Assembly (NCBI GenBank): GCA_964629575.1
Contig: CAZVUM010000004.1
Location: forward strand, 60,073 to 124,072
Length of the DNA: 64,000 nucleotides
Reading direction: 5' to 3'
Origin: JAYPWI01 sp964629575
GTDB lineage: Bacteria > Actinomycetota > Acidimicrobiia > Acidimicrobiales > Poriferisodalaceae
Below are positions 44,266-52,647 of the stretch, one piece after another (the first letter of the stretch is position 1; the number at the start of each line of letters is the position of its first letter). The position numbers and the translations under genes are program-made. The notes below the pieces were generated by a model that worked only from the letters and a program-made list of their open reading frames with translations, was not told the DNA's origin and did no database searches.

Positions 44266-45051
44266 TCAGGCGAGAGCGTCGACGAGCGCCGAGCGCACCA
44301 CGTCGGGGGCCTCGGTCATCATCATGTGACCGACCCCGTCGAGGTGCACCACCTCGACCTCGGCGAACCCTGCGATGAGCGCTGCCGCAGCCTTGGGAGG
44401 TGTCATCCGATCGGTGGCACCGACCAGAACCGTCACGGGGCAGCCCACCCGCGCCGCCACATCGCCGGCCTCGTAGGCGTTGCACGCAGCGAGATCGTTG
44501 TGGATGACGCCCGGAGCCGCACGCTCCAGCAGCGCTTGCCCGCCACCGACCATCCACAGCCCTGGGGTGGGGTTGTTCACGACGTGCGAGCGGGACCCAT
44601 GGGCCCACGCGGTCATGAGCTCAGGGGCGAGGAGCTCATTGCGTTCGGCCGCTCCGAGGAGCTCGGGATGCACGGGCATCGCCATCGCCGCGCCGAGCAG
44701 AACCAGCCGGTCGACATCGTCGCGGGCCGCTGCGACCTCCATCGAGATCAGGGCACCCATCGAGTGACCCACGAGGCGAACCGAGCTCCAGCCGAGGAGG
44801 TCGACCAACGCGGAGACCCACTCGACCATTTCGGCGAGGGTGGGGATCAGCGGACCGTCGCTCGACCCGTGGCCCGGCAGATCGACCGCCAGCGGGGTGT
44901 ACCCATGATGGGCGAGGTAGCGGGTCTGCAGGTTCCACACGGTGCGGTCCATGCCGGCCCCATGGATGAGCAGCACCAACGGTCGCTCCCGGTCGGGCTC
45001 CACGCCCCCGGTCGCCAGGTTCACCGTTCGGCCATCGAGTTCGACGTGCAT
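44266..45051 (-). CDS. Alpha/beta-fold hydrolase
   Basis: Serine hydrolase of 261 residues: LLIHGAGMDRTVW (oxyanion strand), LAVDLPGHGSSDG, the nucleophile elbow VGHSMGALISME, the acid in VLVGATDRMTPP and the His in LDGVGHMMMTEAPD. No signal peptide. It starts 1 bp after the stop of the sulfhydrylase gene upstream, so the two are cotranscribed. A homoserine acyl-transfer role is conceivable next to MetY, but the sequence lacks the MetX features, so a general esterase-like function is more likely. Confidence 0.9.
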   Translation of the reverse strand: MHVELDGRTVNLATGGVEPDRERPLVLLIHGAGMDRTVWNLQTRYLAHHGYTPLAVDLPGHGSSDGPLIPTLAEMVEWVSALVDLLGWSSVRLVGHSMGALISMEVAAARDDVDRLVLLGAAMAMPVHPELLGAAERNELLAPELMTAWAHGSRSHVVNNPTPGLWMVGGGQALLERAAPGVIHNDLAACNAYEAGDVAARVGCPVTVLVGATDRMTPPKAAAALIAGFAEVEVVHLDGVGHMMMTEAPDVVRSALVDALA

Positions 45052-45052
45052 G

Positions 45053-46348
45053 TCAGCCCTTCTGCGAGGCGCGCAGTGCGCGCGCGAGGTCGGCGATGAT
45101 GTCCGCGGGATCCTCGAGCCCGACAGACAGACGGATCAGATCTTCCCCGATCCCAGCCGCGACGAGGTCGTCGGCGCTCAGCTGTTGATGGGTGGTGCTC
45201 GCCGGGTGGATCACCAGCGTCTTGGCGTCACCGACGTTGGCCAGGTGCGACGCGAGCTGGACCGCTTCGATGAACCGCTTGCCCGCCTCGCGTCCACCCT
45301 GGATGCCGAAGGACAGGATCGCTCCGGCTCCCTTGGGCAGCAGCTGTTGGGCCAGCGCGTGATCGGGATGCGTTTCGACGGTGGGGTGGCTCACCCACGT
45401 CACCGCATCGGAGCCGAGGAGGAAGTCGATCACCGCCGCTGTGTTGCTGACGTGTCGCTGCATCCTCAGTGGCAGCGTTTCGATGCCCTGCAGCAGGTGA
45501 AATGCGTTCGCCGGGCTCATCGCAGCGCCGAAATCTCGGAGGCCCTCCGCGCGTGCCCGCATCGACAACGCTTGGTGACCGTATTCCTCGGTGAAGGTGA
45601 TGCCGTGATAGCCGGCGTAGGGCTCCGACAGCGTCGGGAACTTGTCGTTCTGTGCCCAATCGAAGCGTCCGCCGTCGACCACGACACCTCCGAGCGCGAT
45701 CCCATGCCCACCGAGGAACTTGGTGACGCTGTGCATCACGATGTCGGCACCTTGTTCGAGCGGGCGTTGGAGGTATGGCGTCGAGAAGGTCGCATCCACG
45801 AAGAGGGGAATGCCGTGCTCGTGGGCGATTCCGGCGACCATCTCGATGTCGAGCACCTCGATGCCCGGATTGCCGAGGGTCTCGGCGAAGAGGACGCGCG
45901 TCTCATCGGTGATCGCGTTGCGCCATCCCGCCTCATCGCGCGGGTCGACGAAGGTGGTCGTGATGCCGAACCTTGGCATCGTGAGGTTGAGCATGTTGTG
46001 GCTGCCGCCGTAGATGTTTCGGCTGGCCACCACATGGTTTCCGGCGCTCATGATCGTGGCGCAGGCGAGATGAAACGCCGCCATCCCGCTCGCCGTGCAG
46101 ACCGCTCCGACGCCCCCTTCGAGAGCAGCGATCCGCTCCTCGAGCACCGCGACCGTCGGGTTGGAGATACGGCTGTAGATGTGGCCGGGCATCTCGAGGT
46201 TGAACAGCCCGGCGGCCTGCTCGCTGTCGGTGAAGCTGTAGGAGGTCGTCTGGTAGATCGGCACGGCACGCGCGCCGGTGGTGGGGTCGGGCTGCTGGCC
46301 CGCGTGCAGGCTCAGCGTGTCGAATCGCAGGAAGTCGGGCTCGACCAT
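45053..46348 (-). CDS. metY: O-acetylhomoserine sulfhydrylase (aminocarboxypropyltransferase)
   Basis: PLP enzyme of 431 residues of the Cys/Met metabolism family. It makes homocysteine from O-acetylhomoserine and sulfide. The N-terminus FDTLSLHAGQQPDPTTGARAVPIYQTTSYSF is diagnostic for MetY. The PLP Lys is K210 in MHSVTKFLGGHG, preceded by FVDATFSTPYLQRP. The C-terminus VIHPASTTHQQLS and IRLSVGLEDPADIIADL also match. It is followed directly by an alpha/beta hydrolase gene. The close neighbourhood shows no metX or regulator, and no SAM-riboswitch-like structure is obvious in the short upstream spacer. Confidence 0.94.
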   Translation of the reverse strand: MVEPDFLRFDTLSLHAGQQPDPTTGARAVPIYQTTSYSFTDSEQAAGLFNLEMPGHIYSRISNPTVAVLEERIAALEGGVGAVCTASGMAAFHLACATIMSAGNHVVASRNIYGGSHNMLNLTMPRFGITTTFVDPRDEAGWRNAITDETRVLFAETLGNPGIEVLDIEMVAGIAHEHGIPLFVDATFSTPYLQRPLEQGADIVMHSVTKFLGGHGIALGGVVVDGGRFDWAQNDKFPTLSEPYAGYHGITFTEEYGHQALSMRARAEGLRDFGAAMSPANAFHLLQGIETLPLRMQRHVSNTAAVIDFLLGSDAVTWVSHPTVETHPDHALAQQLLPKGAGAILSFGIQGGREAGKRFIEAVQLASHLANVGDAKTLVIHPASTTHQQLSADDLVAAGIGEDLIRLSVGLEDPADIIADLARALRASQKG

Positions 46349-46405
46349 GCGGGTCTCCTCACGTCGGTGAGCAGATGGTAGGGGTTCGCGCTCGGCGAGC
46401 CAGCC

Positions 46406-48634
46406 TCACCGCAGGGCGCGCCACACCTGTTCGGGCGTGAGGGGGATCTGCAGGTCGGCGACTCCCACGGGGCTCAGCGCGTCGATCGCGGCGTTGAGGA
46501 CGGAGGCCGGTGCCGCAATGGCGCCGTTCTCGCCGATGCCGCGCACGCCCAGATCGTTGCGAGCGGTGGGAATGGCCGGCCGGATCGTGTCGATCATCGG
46601 CAGCTCCGCCGTCGTCGGCAGCAAGTATTCGGCGAAAGTCATCGTGCGCGGAAGGCCGTCGCTGTCCCAGATCCCCTCCTCCCACAACGCCGTCGAGATT
46701 CCCGACACCGCGCCGCCGTGCTGTTGGCCCTCCACGCTCGCATCGTCCAGGGCGACGCCGCAATCGTCCACGGCGACGTGTGCCAGCAGCCGGATCTGGC
46801 CCGTGTCGGTGTCGACCTCGACGACGGATGCGTGCGTGCCGTAGGGGTGGGTCGGGCCGCCGATACGAGTCTCCATCGACACCGCCAGGCCGTCCCCGGC
46901 TGCGCCCACCTCCTCCCACGAGACCAGACGAGCTGGAACGCCGACCACCGCCCACCCGTCCTCGGATGCCACCACATCGTCGGGGTGGGCTTCGAGAAGG
47001 TTCGCGGCGACCAGCCGGGCGCGTTCGAAGAGCTCGTCTGCGGCCGCCGCGATCTGGGACCCGAGCACGAACGACGACCGCGACCCGCCCGTCGTCTGGC
47101 CGAATGGCGCGGCGGCACTGTCTGCGTCGACGACCCGCACCCGTTCGGCGTCGAGGCCGAGCCGGTCGGTGACCATCGCTGTCCACAACGAGTCGTGGCC
47201 CTGCCCATGAGCGGCGCTCGCGCACGACACCAGCACCGACCCATCCCCGAGGAGCTCCAGGTGGGCGTAATCCCCCGCATCTCCACTTCCGGCGGTCTGG
47301 CTGTAGCACCCGTATCCGATTCCGACCAGGCGCGACCCGCCGCCCGCCCGACTGCGCTCGACCTCGGCCGGCCAACCGGCGTCTGCGAGTGCTGTCTCCG
47401 CCGCGTCGAGGGCGCCGACGGCGTCTCCGCTGTCGACAGTGACGCCTGTCCCCGTGTCGTACGGGAGGTCCTCGGGTCGCAGCAGGTTGGTGCGACGGAC
47501 CTCGACCGGGTCCAATCCGGCCTGGCGCGCCGCAGCGTCGAGCGCCCGCTCGAGCGCGAGGTTGACCTCGGGTTGGCCGGCGCCGCGATAGGCCCCGACG
47601 GGTGGCGTGTTGGTCACCGCCGAGGCGAATCGATACCGAAACCGTGGCACCCGATACATGCCGGTGCACTGGCGGCGACTCGCCATTGCCAGAACCGCCG
47701 CCATGTGCGGGTATGCGCCGGAGTCGCACCACATCTGGGCATCGACACCCACGATGTACCCGTCGCGGTCCAGGCCGACAGCGAATTCGTGGACCTGACC
47801 GCGGCCCCACGGCATCGACGCGAACTGCTCGGCTCTGTGCTGCACCCACCGGATGGGACGCCCAACTCGGAGCGCCAGCGCTGCGACCACGAGGAACTCC
47901 GGGAGCGCATCGCCCCGACCCCCGAAGCCACCGCCGACGTGCGGATGCCGCACCCGCACGGCGGTCGGGTCCAACCCCAGCACTTCGACGAGCGTGTCGT
48001 GTTGGCGGTGAACCCCCTGACCGGTGCACCAGACGTCCAGACCTTCGCCTGCGGGTGTCGCGACGATCCCGCATGGCTCGATCGGCGCAGACGTGACGCG
48101 CGGGCTCGCGCTGGTCACCTTGCCCACGAACGCCGCGCCGGCGAGAGGATCGGGCGCATCGTCTTCGTGGACAGCGACCGCATTGCTTCCGTTTTCGGGG
48201 AAGAGGAGCGGCGCGTCCGCTCCGGCGGACGCTTGTGGGTCGATCACCGCCATCAGCGCCTCGACCTCGACGTCGACGAGTTCGGCCGCATCCTGGGCAG
48301 CCACTGGGCTCTCTGCGAGGACCACCGCCACCGGCTCGCCCACGAATCGGACCCGATCGGTCGCGAGCAGCGGACGGGCCATGACCCCACCCGATGTCGT
48401 GGCCGGGTAGTACGAGTGGGCGGCGAGATCGAGGTCTTCGCCGGTCACGACCGCCACGACACCCGGTGCGGCCGCAGCCGCTTCGACGTCGACCGCTCTG
48501 AGGAGCCCGTGCGGCTCGGTCGAACGCACGAACTCGGCGTGAACCGTCCCGCCGGCCACCGCGAGGTCGGCGACGAAGTTCGCCGCACCCCTGAGCATGG
48601 GCTCGTCCTCACGGGCCAGGCGTGCCACGACCAT
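46406..48634 (-). CDS. Xanthine dehydrogenase family, molybdopterin-binding subunit
   Basis: Molybdenum hydroxylase large subunit of 742 residues (CoxL/aldehyde oxidase-like). The N-terminal domain contains VTGEDLDLAAHSYYP and RVRFVGEPVAVVLAES; the Moco-binding part has the MPT motifs VGGGFGGRGDALPEF, GAYRGAGQPEVNLALERALD and AHGQGHDSLWTAMV. The catalytic Glu is in GIGENGAIAAPASVLNA near residue 700. It lacks the AYRCSFR loop of true CO dehydrogenase, so CO oxidation is unlikely. The usual FAD (CoxM) and 2Fe-2S (CoxS) genes are not adjacent, so it is an orphan here. Confidence 0.9.
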   Translation of the reverse strand: MVVARLAREDEPMLRGAANFVADLAVAGGTVHAEFVRSTEPHGLLRAVDVEAAAAAPGVVAVVTGEDLDLAAHSYYPATTSGGVMARPLLATDRVRFVGEPVAVVLAESPVAAQDAAELVDVEVEALMAVIDPQASAGADAPLLFPENGSNAVAVHEDDAPDPLAGAAFVGKVTSASPRVTSAPIEPCGIVATPAGEGLDVWCTGQGVHRQHDTLVEVLGLDPTAVRVRHPHVGGGFGGRGDALPEFLVVAALALRVGRPIRWVQHRAEQFASMPWGRGQVHEFAVGLDRDGYIVGVDAQMWCDSGAYPHMAAVLAMASRRQCTGMYRVPRFRYRFASAVTNTPPVGAYRGAGQPEVNLALERALDAAARQAGLDPVEVRRTNLLRPEDLPYDTGTGVTVDSGDAVGALDAAETALADAGWPAEVERSRAGGGSRLVGIGYGCYSQTAGSGDAGDYAHLELLGDGSVLVSCASAAHGQGHDSLWTAMVTDRLGLDAERVRVVDADSAAAPFGQTTGGSRSSFVLGSQIAAAADELFERARLVAANLLEAHPDDVVASEDGWAVVGVPARLVSWEEVGAAGDGLAVSMETRIGGPTHPYGTHASVVEVDTDTGQIRLLAHVAVDDCGVALDDASVEGQQHGGAVSGISTALWEEGIWDSDGLPRTMTFAEYLLPTTAELPMIDTIRPAIPTARNDLGVRGIGENGAIAAPASVLNAAIDALSPVGVADLQIPLTPEQVWRALR

Positions 48635-48717
48635 GGGCCGAAGCTAACGCTCCCCGCCCCGCGACCGGTCGATCGACGGCCGCCGCGCGTCTCCGAGGAG
48701 CCGGTAGCGTCGCTTCG

Positions 48718-49572
48718 ATGGGCCCACCGCCTCAGATCGCCGTCGTCACGGGCGCCAGTTCCGGCATCGGCCACGCCCTCTGCGACCGCCTCGCAGCCCG
48801 AGACGTCGAGCTCGTCACCGTCGACCGGGAGCCCGCACCCGACCAACTGCGGCCCCAGCGGCACCACATCTGCGATCTCGCTCAACCCGACCAGGTCGGA
48901 TCTCTCATCGAAGAGCTCGCCGACTCACTTCCGCCTGACGCACCTGCGGCCATCGTCAACGTGGCGGGTGTTCCGGGAACTCTGCCTGCAGACGTCGTGC
49001 TCGAAGTGAACCTGCTCGCGGTCCGCCGACTCGGCCGCGAGCTCGCGCCGCGCCTCGCCGTCGGGTCCTCCATTGTCAACGTGGCCTCGATCTCGGGTAA
49101 CCGGTGGGCCGACCGCCTCGATCTTCATCGTCAGCTCGCGGCGCTCGACGACGACGCAGCCAGGGCATGGTGGACCGATCGCGCGCCCTCTCTCGACGTC
49201 GACCCGTACGCCTTCTCCAAGGAGGCCGTCATCGTGCACTCCATGCTGATGGCGGGCGACGTCATCGGAACCGGGATCCGCTGCAACGTCGTGAGCCCGG
49301 GGCCTGTGGCGACGCCGCTTCTGCCGACCTTTCGCGAGCAGATCGGCGACGAGCGACTCGACTGGGTGCTCAGCCACGCCGGCCGGGCCGCGGATCCGGA
49401 CGAGATCGCGCAGGGACTCGAATGGCTCGCGGTCGGCGACTCCGGGTGGGTGAACGGCCACAACCTCGTGATCGATGGCGGCTACACATCTGGGCTGCTG
49501 TCTGGATGGGTCGACGCCGATGCCGCCCCGGCGCTGCGCGACAGCTACGTGGCGCCCTCATCGGACTCCTGA
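48718..49572 (+). CDS. SDR family NAD(P)-dependent oxidoreductase
   Basis: Short-chain dehydrogenase of 284 residues. Cofactor motif TGASSGIGHALCDRL; IVNVAGVPG for the NNAG region; catalytic Ser in NVASISGNRW and the Tyr-Lys pair in PYAFSKEAVIVHS (Y-x-x-x-K). It ends INGHNLVIDGGYTSGLLSGW, typical of the classical SDRs with a C-terminal extension. It is close to 3-alpha-hydroxysteroid or coniferyl-alcohol dehydrogenase-like members, but the substrate is not predictable. Its last 28 bp overlap the convergent CoA-transferase gene. Confidence 0.9.
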   Translation: MGPPPQIAVVTGASSGIGHALCDRLAARDVELVTVDREPAPDQLRPQRHHICDLAQPDQVGSLIEELADSLPPDAPAAIVNVAGVPGTLPADVVLEVNLLAVRRLGRELAPRLAVGSSIVNVASISGNRWADRLDLHRQLAALDDDAARAWWTDRAPSLDVDPYAFSKEAVIVHSMLMAGDVIGTGIRCNVVSPGPVATPLLPTFREQIGDERLDWVLSHAGRAADPDEIAQGLEWLAVGDSGWVNGHNLVIDGGYTSGLLSGWVDADAAPALRDSYVAPSSDS

Positions 49573-51605
49573 GCCGATCCGAGGCCGAACTCACGGGCGA
49601 TCTCATCCTGATGTTCGCCGAGCAGCGGAGCACGCTGCGGAGCCGGTCCGGCGCCGCCGACATATTGCCCGCCCAGGCGAACCTCGCCGAGGAACGGGTC
49701 GACCTGTTGTTCGATGTGGCCGTTGGCGATCGCGACCTCGGCCCAGACGAGGCCCTCTTCGTTGACCGGCACCTCACCGACGCCGTCGCGCCACACCCAG
49801 CCGCCGTCGACCTGTACGTATGAGGCACCGTCCTCGCCCTTGTGATCGAAGCCGCCAACCCGATTGGGTGGACGGCCGTCATAGTCGACCAGCTCGGCTG
49901 CCTGAACCGCCGTGCAGGCGTGGGTCAGCGAGGTCCAGATCGTCTGGGCCTCGCCGGTACGAGCGCGGTGATACAGGGCGCTGACCGCGCCGAATGCGCC
50001 GATCAGCGGGGTCGCGACGTCGTGGAGCGGCACAGTGAGAAACACCGGATCGGCATCGCCACCCTGCGCGTCCATTGCGCCGCCGAGAGCCTGGAGCAAT
50101 GGGTCGAATGCAGGCCGGACGGCCATCTCGTCGCTGAAGCCGTAGCCGGGACTCTTCACCAAGACGAGGTCGTCGCGAACGCTGCGCAGAGTCTCCTCGT
50201 CGCAGGCGAGCCGGTCGACGACCCCCGGGCGGAAGTTCTCCACCACCACGTCGCTCTGGGCCGCCAGCCGGTGGAGCTCTGCTTGGCCCTCTGCTGTCCG
50301 GAGGTCGAGCACGATGCTGCGCTTGCCCTGATTCCAGTTGAGGAAGGGGTAGGCCATCACCCGGAACGCATCGCCTGTCGGCGCTTCGACCTTCACCACA
50401 TCGGCACCGAGCATCGCGAGGTGACGGGTGATGACGGGACCCGCGATGAACGAGCTCAGGTCGATCGCCGTCACGCCGGCGAGCGGCGGACCACCCTGCC
50501 CGGTTCCCGTCGCCGGCTGGTGGGCCTCCGACAGCACCTCGGTCGTGTGCTGGCCGAGCGCTGGCGCGGGGCTGCGAACCTCACCGGGTGCCGCTCCCAT
50601 GACGACGGGTGGCGCTCCCATCGTGACGGTTCCGAGCTCAGGGTGTTGCACCTCAGCGAGCAGGTCGTTCGCAGTGACGAGCTCGCCTCGGACGAACTCG
50701 TCTCGCGACACGATCGGCTGACACGGCACGTCGTGGGCTCGAAGGACTTCGATCCATTCGTCGCGCGGCCGTGACGCGAACAGTTCCTCCACGATCGGAG
50801 TGATCTCGGCGAGGGCGTCGAGATCGAGAAGACCCCACGGGGCACCTGGGAAGCGCTCTTCGTCGAGGAGGTCAGGGCGTCCAACCGCCTCGGTCATCTT
50901 TTCGTAGAAGGCCGGCGTGCCACAGGCGAGGAAGAACCAGCGGCCATCCGAGGCTTCGAACGGCCGGTACACGGGCATGCGCCCGTTGCTGCCCAGCGGT
51001 GCGGAGCCATCCCGTTCGCGCGGCAGTTCCGGGATCCAGAAGTCGCCGCACTGCATGGCGGCGGAGCCCGCGACGAGGCTCACCTCGTAGGCGGGGGCGG
51101 CTCCCTGCGACTCGCGGGCGAACAGGCCCGATGCGATCGCCAGTGCGCCGAGCAGCCCCGCGCCGTAGCTCGACAGTGGGAGGACCACATCGACCGGCCC
51201 CTCGGTGTAGGACGCCTGGTTCCAGCCGATCCCGGTCGCGGCTGCGATCAGGCCATCGCTGGCCGGGTCGTCGACCTTTGGCCCCCGCTCCCCCCAGGGC
51301 GCCATCGAGAGGAGGACTGCGCCTGCGGCCTTGGCCCTGAGCGAGTCGAGTTGGCCGGGTTGATCGACCACCACGACGTCCGCTGTGGCCAGCAGCTCCG
51401 TGAGCTGATCGTCGGACACCACGACTGAGCGTTTGTTGCGGTTCAGGGACTGAAAGCCCGGCTCGGACCGGTACGGGTCCCCGCCCTCGGGTTCGACTTT
51501 GATCACCTCCGCGCCGTGATCGGCGAGCATCCGAGTCGCGTAGGGCCCTGCGATGCCCGTCGCCACTTCGACGATCCGAATCGCACCGAAGATGCCCTGC
51601 GTCAT
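49545..51605 (-). CDS. CaiB/BaiF CoA-transferase family protein, tandem double domain
   Basis: Protein of 686 residues made of two family-III CoA-transferase domains. Domain 1 (about 1-385) begins GAIRIVEVATGIAGPYATRMLADHGAEVIKVE; domain 2 (about 395-670) begins GVTAIDLSSFIAGPVITRHLAMLGADVVKVE. The repeated start shows an internal duplication or gene fusion. In single-domain members two chains interlock as a dimer, so the fusion may be a covalent dimer. Domain 2 lacks part of the usual C-terminal segment. It would move CoA between an acyl-CoA donor and an organic acid. The ATG at 51605 faces the ECF41 operon promoter. Confidence 0.9.
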   Translation of the reverse strand: MTQGIFGAIRIVEVATGIAGPYATRMLADHGAEVIKVEPEGGDPYRSEPGFQSLNRNKRSVVVSDDQLTELLATADVVVVDQPGQLDSLRAKAAGAVLLSMAPWGERGPKVDDPASDGLIAAATGIGWNQASYTEGPVDVVLPLSSYGAGLLGALAIASGLFARESQGAAPAYEVSLVAGSAAMQCGDFWIPELPRERDGSAPLGSNGRMPVYRPFEASDGRWFFLACGTPAFYEKMTEAVGRPDLLDEERFPGAPWGLLDLDALAEITPIVEELFASRPRDEWIEVLRAHDVPCQPIVSRDEFVRGELVTANDLLAEVQHPELGTVTMGAPPVVMGAAPGEVRSPAPALGQHTTEVLSEAHQPATGTGQGGPPLAGVTAIDLSSFIAGPVITRHLAMLGADVVKVEAPTGDAFRVMAYPFLNWNQGKRSIVLDLRTAEGQAELHRLAAQSDVVVENFRPGVVDRLACDEETLRSVRDDLVLVKSPGYGFSDEMAVRPAFDPLLQALGGAMDAQGGDADPVFLTVPLHDVATPLIGAFGAVSALYHRARTGEAQTIWTSLTHACTAVQAAELVDYDGRPPNRVGGFDHKGEDGASYVQVDGGWVWRDGVGEVPVNEEGLVWAEVAIANGHIEQQVDPFLGEVRLGGQYVGGAGPAPQRAPLLGEHQDEIAREFGLGSAQESDEGAT

Positions 51606-51646
51606 GGGCGGTGACAGTAGCCAAGCTCGGCGGGGCGTTTCGGTCT

Positions 51647-51673
51647 TGTCACATCGAGGCCTGCTGTCTCGTC
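51647..51673 (+). promoter_or_regulatory. ECF41-type promoter
   Basis: TGTCACA (51647-51653), a 16-bp spacer and CGTC (51670-51673) match the -35 and -10 elements known for ECF41 sigma factors. Transcription would start about at the ATG of the 51681 gene, giving a leaderless or nearly leaderless mRNA. The operon contains an ECF41 sigma gene, so autoregulation is likely. Confidence 0.75.
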
Positions 51674-51680
51674 AGAATGG

Positions 51681-52112
51681 ATGATGGAACCGATCCCCTC
51701 TCGTCGCCTCAGAATTCTCCTCATTCTCCTCGGAGTACCCAACCTGGTCGCTGGCCTGTGGGCGGTCGTTGCCCCACGAAGTTGGTTCGACGACTTCCCC
51801 GGGTGGGCGCCCAGGCTCGTCGCCGCGCACCCGCCCTACAACGATCACCTCGCCACCGACGCCGGCGCGGGCCTGCTGACGATCGGCATCTTGGCGCTCG
51901 TCGCAGCGTGGAAACCGAGGCGGCACGTCATCGTGACGGCGAGCCTCGGCTGCGTCGTCTTCTCCACGCCGCACCTGCTGTTCCACGTCTTCGAGAGCGG
52001 CGACGGCCTCGGCAACACCGACCGGGTCGCCGAACTCGGACCGCTCGTCCTGGCGGTCGTCGTCTCGCTGTACGTCCTGGTCGATTCGCTCACCCACCCG
52101 GAGGTTCCATGA
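51681..52112 (+). CDS. Small four-helix membrane protein of ECF41 operon
   Basis: Protein of 143 residues with four likely membrane helices: ILLILLGVPNLVAGLWAVVA, the segment around AGAGLLTIGILALVAAW, HVIVTASLGCVVFSTPHLLF and LGPLVLAVVVSLYVLVDSL. The loop between helix 1 and 2 holds WFDDFPGWAPR. ATG at 51681 or 51684 lies directly at the predicted transcription start of the ECF41 promoter. Its stop overlaps the next ATG (ATGA). The family is unknown to me; context suggests a membrane partner of the redox protein that follows. Confidence 0.75.
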   Translation: MMEPIPSRRLRILLILLGVPNLVAGLWAVVAPRSWFDDFPGWAPRLVAAHPPYNDHLATDAGAGLLTIGILALVAAWKPRRHVIVTASLGCVVFSTPHLLFHVFESGDGLGNTDRVAELGPLVLAVVVSLYVLVDSLTHPEVP

Positions 52113-52647
52113 GCACACTGCTGACCACTCTGAGGGTGCTGCGGCGCGGCCCCACACTACCCGGGCCGTACCGCACAGCTCTCCGCCACAAGCCGACGTT
52201 CTTCGGCAAGATGGCCATGGAGCGATGGGTCGGGATGTCCCGATCGGTGCCCATCGAGCTGAAGGCGCTCGCTCAGCTGCGGGCCGGAGCCATGGTGGGG
52301 TGCGTGTGGTGACACGATCTCGGAGTGGCGCTCGGCCGTGCGCTGGGCCTTTCCGATGCCGCCATCGATGCCGTGGCGGACTGGCGAGCGTCGCCCGTCC
52401 TCGACGATCGGGAGCGGCTGGNNNNNNNNNNNNNNNNNNNNNNNNNNNNNNNNNNNNNNNNNNNNNNNNNNNNNNNNNNNNNNNNNNNNNNNNNNNNNNN
52501 NNNNNNNNNNNNNNNNNNNNNCGGCTGGACGCCACCTTCTCGCAGCGCCAACAGGTGGAGCTCGCACACGCGATTGCCTGGGAGAATTGCCGCGCCCGCT
52601 TCAACCGAGCCTTCGGGATCGAGGCCGATGGATACTGCAGAGAGTGA
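52109..52647 (+). CDS. Carboxymuconolactone decarboxylase/AhpD-like protein, candidate selenoprotein with in-frame TGA (CxxU); interrupted by gap
   Basis: The frame starts at ATG 52109 with GGAGG upstream and reaches a TGA at 52310-52312. The residues before it, PIELKALAQLRAGAMVGCVW, and those after it, HDLGVALGRALGLSDAAIDAV, align without a break with CMD proteins that have GCxxCLDIG. The TGA (codon 68) therefore replaces the second Cys, giving CVWU. A 100-N gap (52422-52521) follows RASPVLDDRERL. The right side resumes with the expected FSQRQQVELAHAIAWENCRARFNRAFG and stops at 52647. The phase across the gap is unresolved; about 25 residues seem missing. CMD genes are typical partners of ECF41 sigma genes. 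The stop overlaps the sigma gene by 20 bp. Confidence 0.78.
52326..52345 (+). promoter_or_regulatory. Candidate bacterial SECIS hairpin
   Basis: Beginning 14 nt after the TGA, UGGCGC can pair with GCGCUG (two wobble pairs) around UCGGCCGU, in which C-G can pair further to leave a GGCC apical loop. Size, position and loop G resemble known bacterial SECIS elements. High GC content weakens the evidence. Confidence 0.45.
52422..52521. other. Scaffold gap (100 N) inside the CMD gene
   Basis: Only 7 bp (CGGCTGG) are shared by the flanks. Merging them would keep the frame but leave the CMD domain about 25 residues short of its relatives, so real sequence of about 70-80 bp is probably missing. Confidence 0.85.

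Noticed and set aside
44266..45051. Homoserine O-acetyltransferase (MetX) next to MetY
   Set aside because: The protein is about 100 residues shorter than MetX and lacks its typical nucleophile and lid sequences.
46359..48074. Long minus-strand frame of 571 codons
   Set aside because: It is another frame of the molybdopterin subunit gene, with extreme Arg/Gly content and no motifs.
46406..48634. CO dehydrogenase large subunit
   Set aside because: The form I CoxL active-site loop AYRCSFR is absent; the corresponding region reads GAYRGAGQPE, and CoxM/CoxS are missing.
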